64,000 bases of DNA from Fibrobacter succinogenes (GTDB taxonomy: Bacteria > Fibrobacterota > Fibrobacteria > Fibrobacterales > Fibrobacteraceae), in the NCBI GenBank assembly GCA_902756345.1, contig CACVQR010000007.1:62001-126000 (forward strand), given 5' to 3'. Shown here piece by piece: positions 63,476-64,000 of the stretch. Position 1 is the first letter of the stretch, and every line of letters starts with the position of its first letter. A program made the translations under genes and the position numbers. The notes beneath the pieces are model-generated. The model had not been told where the DNA came from, made no database searches, and worked only from the letters and a program-made list of their open reading frames with translations.

Positions 63476-64000
63476 TTATTCTATTTCTACCTTGATTTCT
63501 ACGTTTTGCACCCAGGGCTTGGCGCCGTTGATGACGGGGTGCAGAATCTTGCGTACAGGCGCTAAGTCCTGGGTCTTGATGTAAAGCTTGGCCCAGTGGG
63601 TGTTTTGGACCACGGGGACAAAGGCATCGACTGGGCCGAGAACCAGAAGTTTCTTGTCGGTGCGCAGAAGTGATTCCAGACGCTCCATGGTGTGGCGGAG
63701 TAAATCTTCGTCGCGGCTGCCGCAGCTGATTTCCACGAGCTTGCAGAAGGGCGGGTAGAAGGCGGCGCGTCGGTCTTCCATTTCCTTGTTGGCAAATCCG
63801 ATGAAGTCGTGGTTCACGGCGAACTGCATCACGGGTTCAGAGGGCTTGAGTGTCTGAATCAGCACCAGCCCCTCGCCGCCGGCACGACCCGCGCGCCCTG
63901 CGGTCTGGCTCAGCAGTTGGAAAAGCCTTTCGGTGGAGCGGAAGTCGGGAATGCCGAGCCCGCTATCGGCGCCAACGACCCCGACTAATTGTACGCCCGG
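63476..64000 (-). CDS. priA: Primosomal protein N' (PriA helicase), C-terminal part
   Basis: A partial gene whose start lies beyond the right edge of the window. The 174 visible residues begin in helicase motif V/VI: VVGADSGLGIPDFRSTERLF, then QLLSQTAGRAGRAGGEGLV. They continue through the PriA C-terminal domain (RRAAFYPPFCKL) to KVEIE. PriA restarts stalled replication forks. Its 3' end faces the palindrome array. Confidence 0.92.
   Translation of the reverse strand, partial: PGVQLVGVVGADSGLGIPDFRSTERLFQLLSQTAGRAGRAGGEGLVLIQTLKPSEPVMQFAVNHDFIGFANKEMEDRRAAFYPPFCKLVEISCGSRDEDLLRHTMERLESLLRTDKKLLVLGPVDAFVPVVQNTHWAKLYIKTQDLAPVRKILHPVINGAKPWVQNVEIKVEIE

Overview
The window looks like chromosome of a Fibrobacter-type bacterium (Fibrobacterota). 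I infer this from the mix of features and have not tested it by search. The features are lipoproteins with Ser-rich or Pro-Gly-Asn linkers, a secreted plant-cell-wall-type esterase, a short primary-type sigma factor like those of the Bacteroidota/Fibrobacterota, large TPR envelope proteins and Fibrobacter-style gene spacing. About 47 protein genes and one tRNA gene can be supported.

Layout. 1-9.6 kb: a secreted esterase, then a tightly spaced + strand run: two-domain ABC ATPase, Mrp/ApbC Fe-S carrier, DUF971 protein, RpoD-type sigma factor, two TPR envelope proteins and an RlpA-like lipoprotein. 9.7-27.5 kb: the main accessory region. It has a small hypothetical gene, a 344-bp hairpin-rich AT-rich leader, and a five-gene + strand operon of giant proteins (1943, 1155, 1682, 653 and 285 aa). 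The first carries what I recognise as a DUF6603 domain behind about 1000 residues of coiled coil. The next three resemble equally uncharacterised protein families, and the last resembles a glycosyltransferase. Base composition is visibly more AT-rich than on either side. This is the best candidate for an undescribed system. 27.5-44.5 kb: mostly housekeeping. It holds prmC-prfA, TrmO, a Nudix hydrolase, a diguanylate cyclase, an MFS transporter, a TrmA/RumA-type methyltransferase, a carbohydrate-binding lipoprotein, a PPOX-fold protein, a GNAT, pheS, an rlmB-like gene, 5-formyl-THF cyclo-ligase and RNase D.

44.5-50.6 kb: a HipBA-type toxin-antitoxin pair, a 580-bp block of structured repeats that each end in a copy of the tRNA-Gly 3' end, tRNA-Gly(GCC), galE, an ArsR-family repressor with its operator, a Cu/Zn efflux permease and ispD. 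50.6-64 kb: an AGCS Na+/amino-acid symporter, gltX, a zinc-ribbon/BON protein, a WYL-type regulator, queA, a maltokinase-like gene, a small self-regulated two-gene unit, a nitrilase-family amidase, a TonB-receptor-like barrel, a VanX-like dipeptidase, a regular four-unit palindrome array and the 3' end of priA.

Dispersed repeats are a theme. Long hairpins built from 7-bp units sit between genes at five or more places. Two other palindromic repeat types have inserted in frame into coding genes (the Nudix hydrolase and the maltokinase-like gene). All family names come from reading motifs, without any database search.
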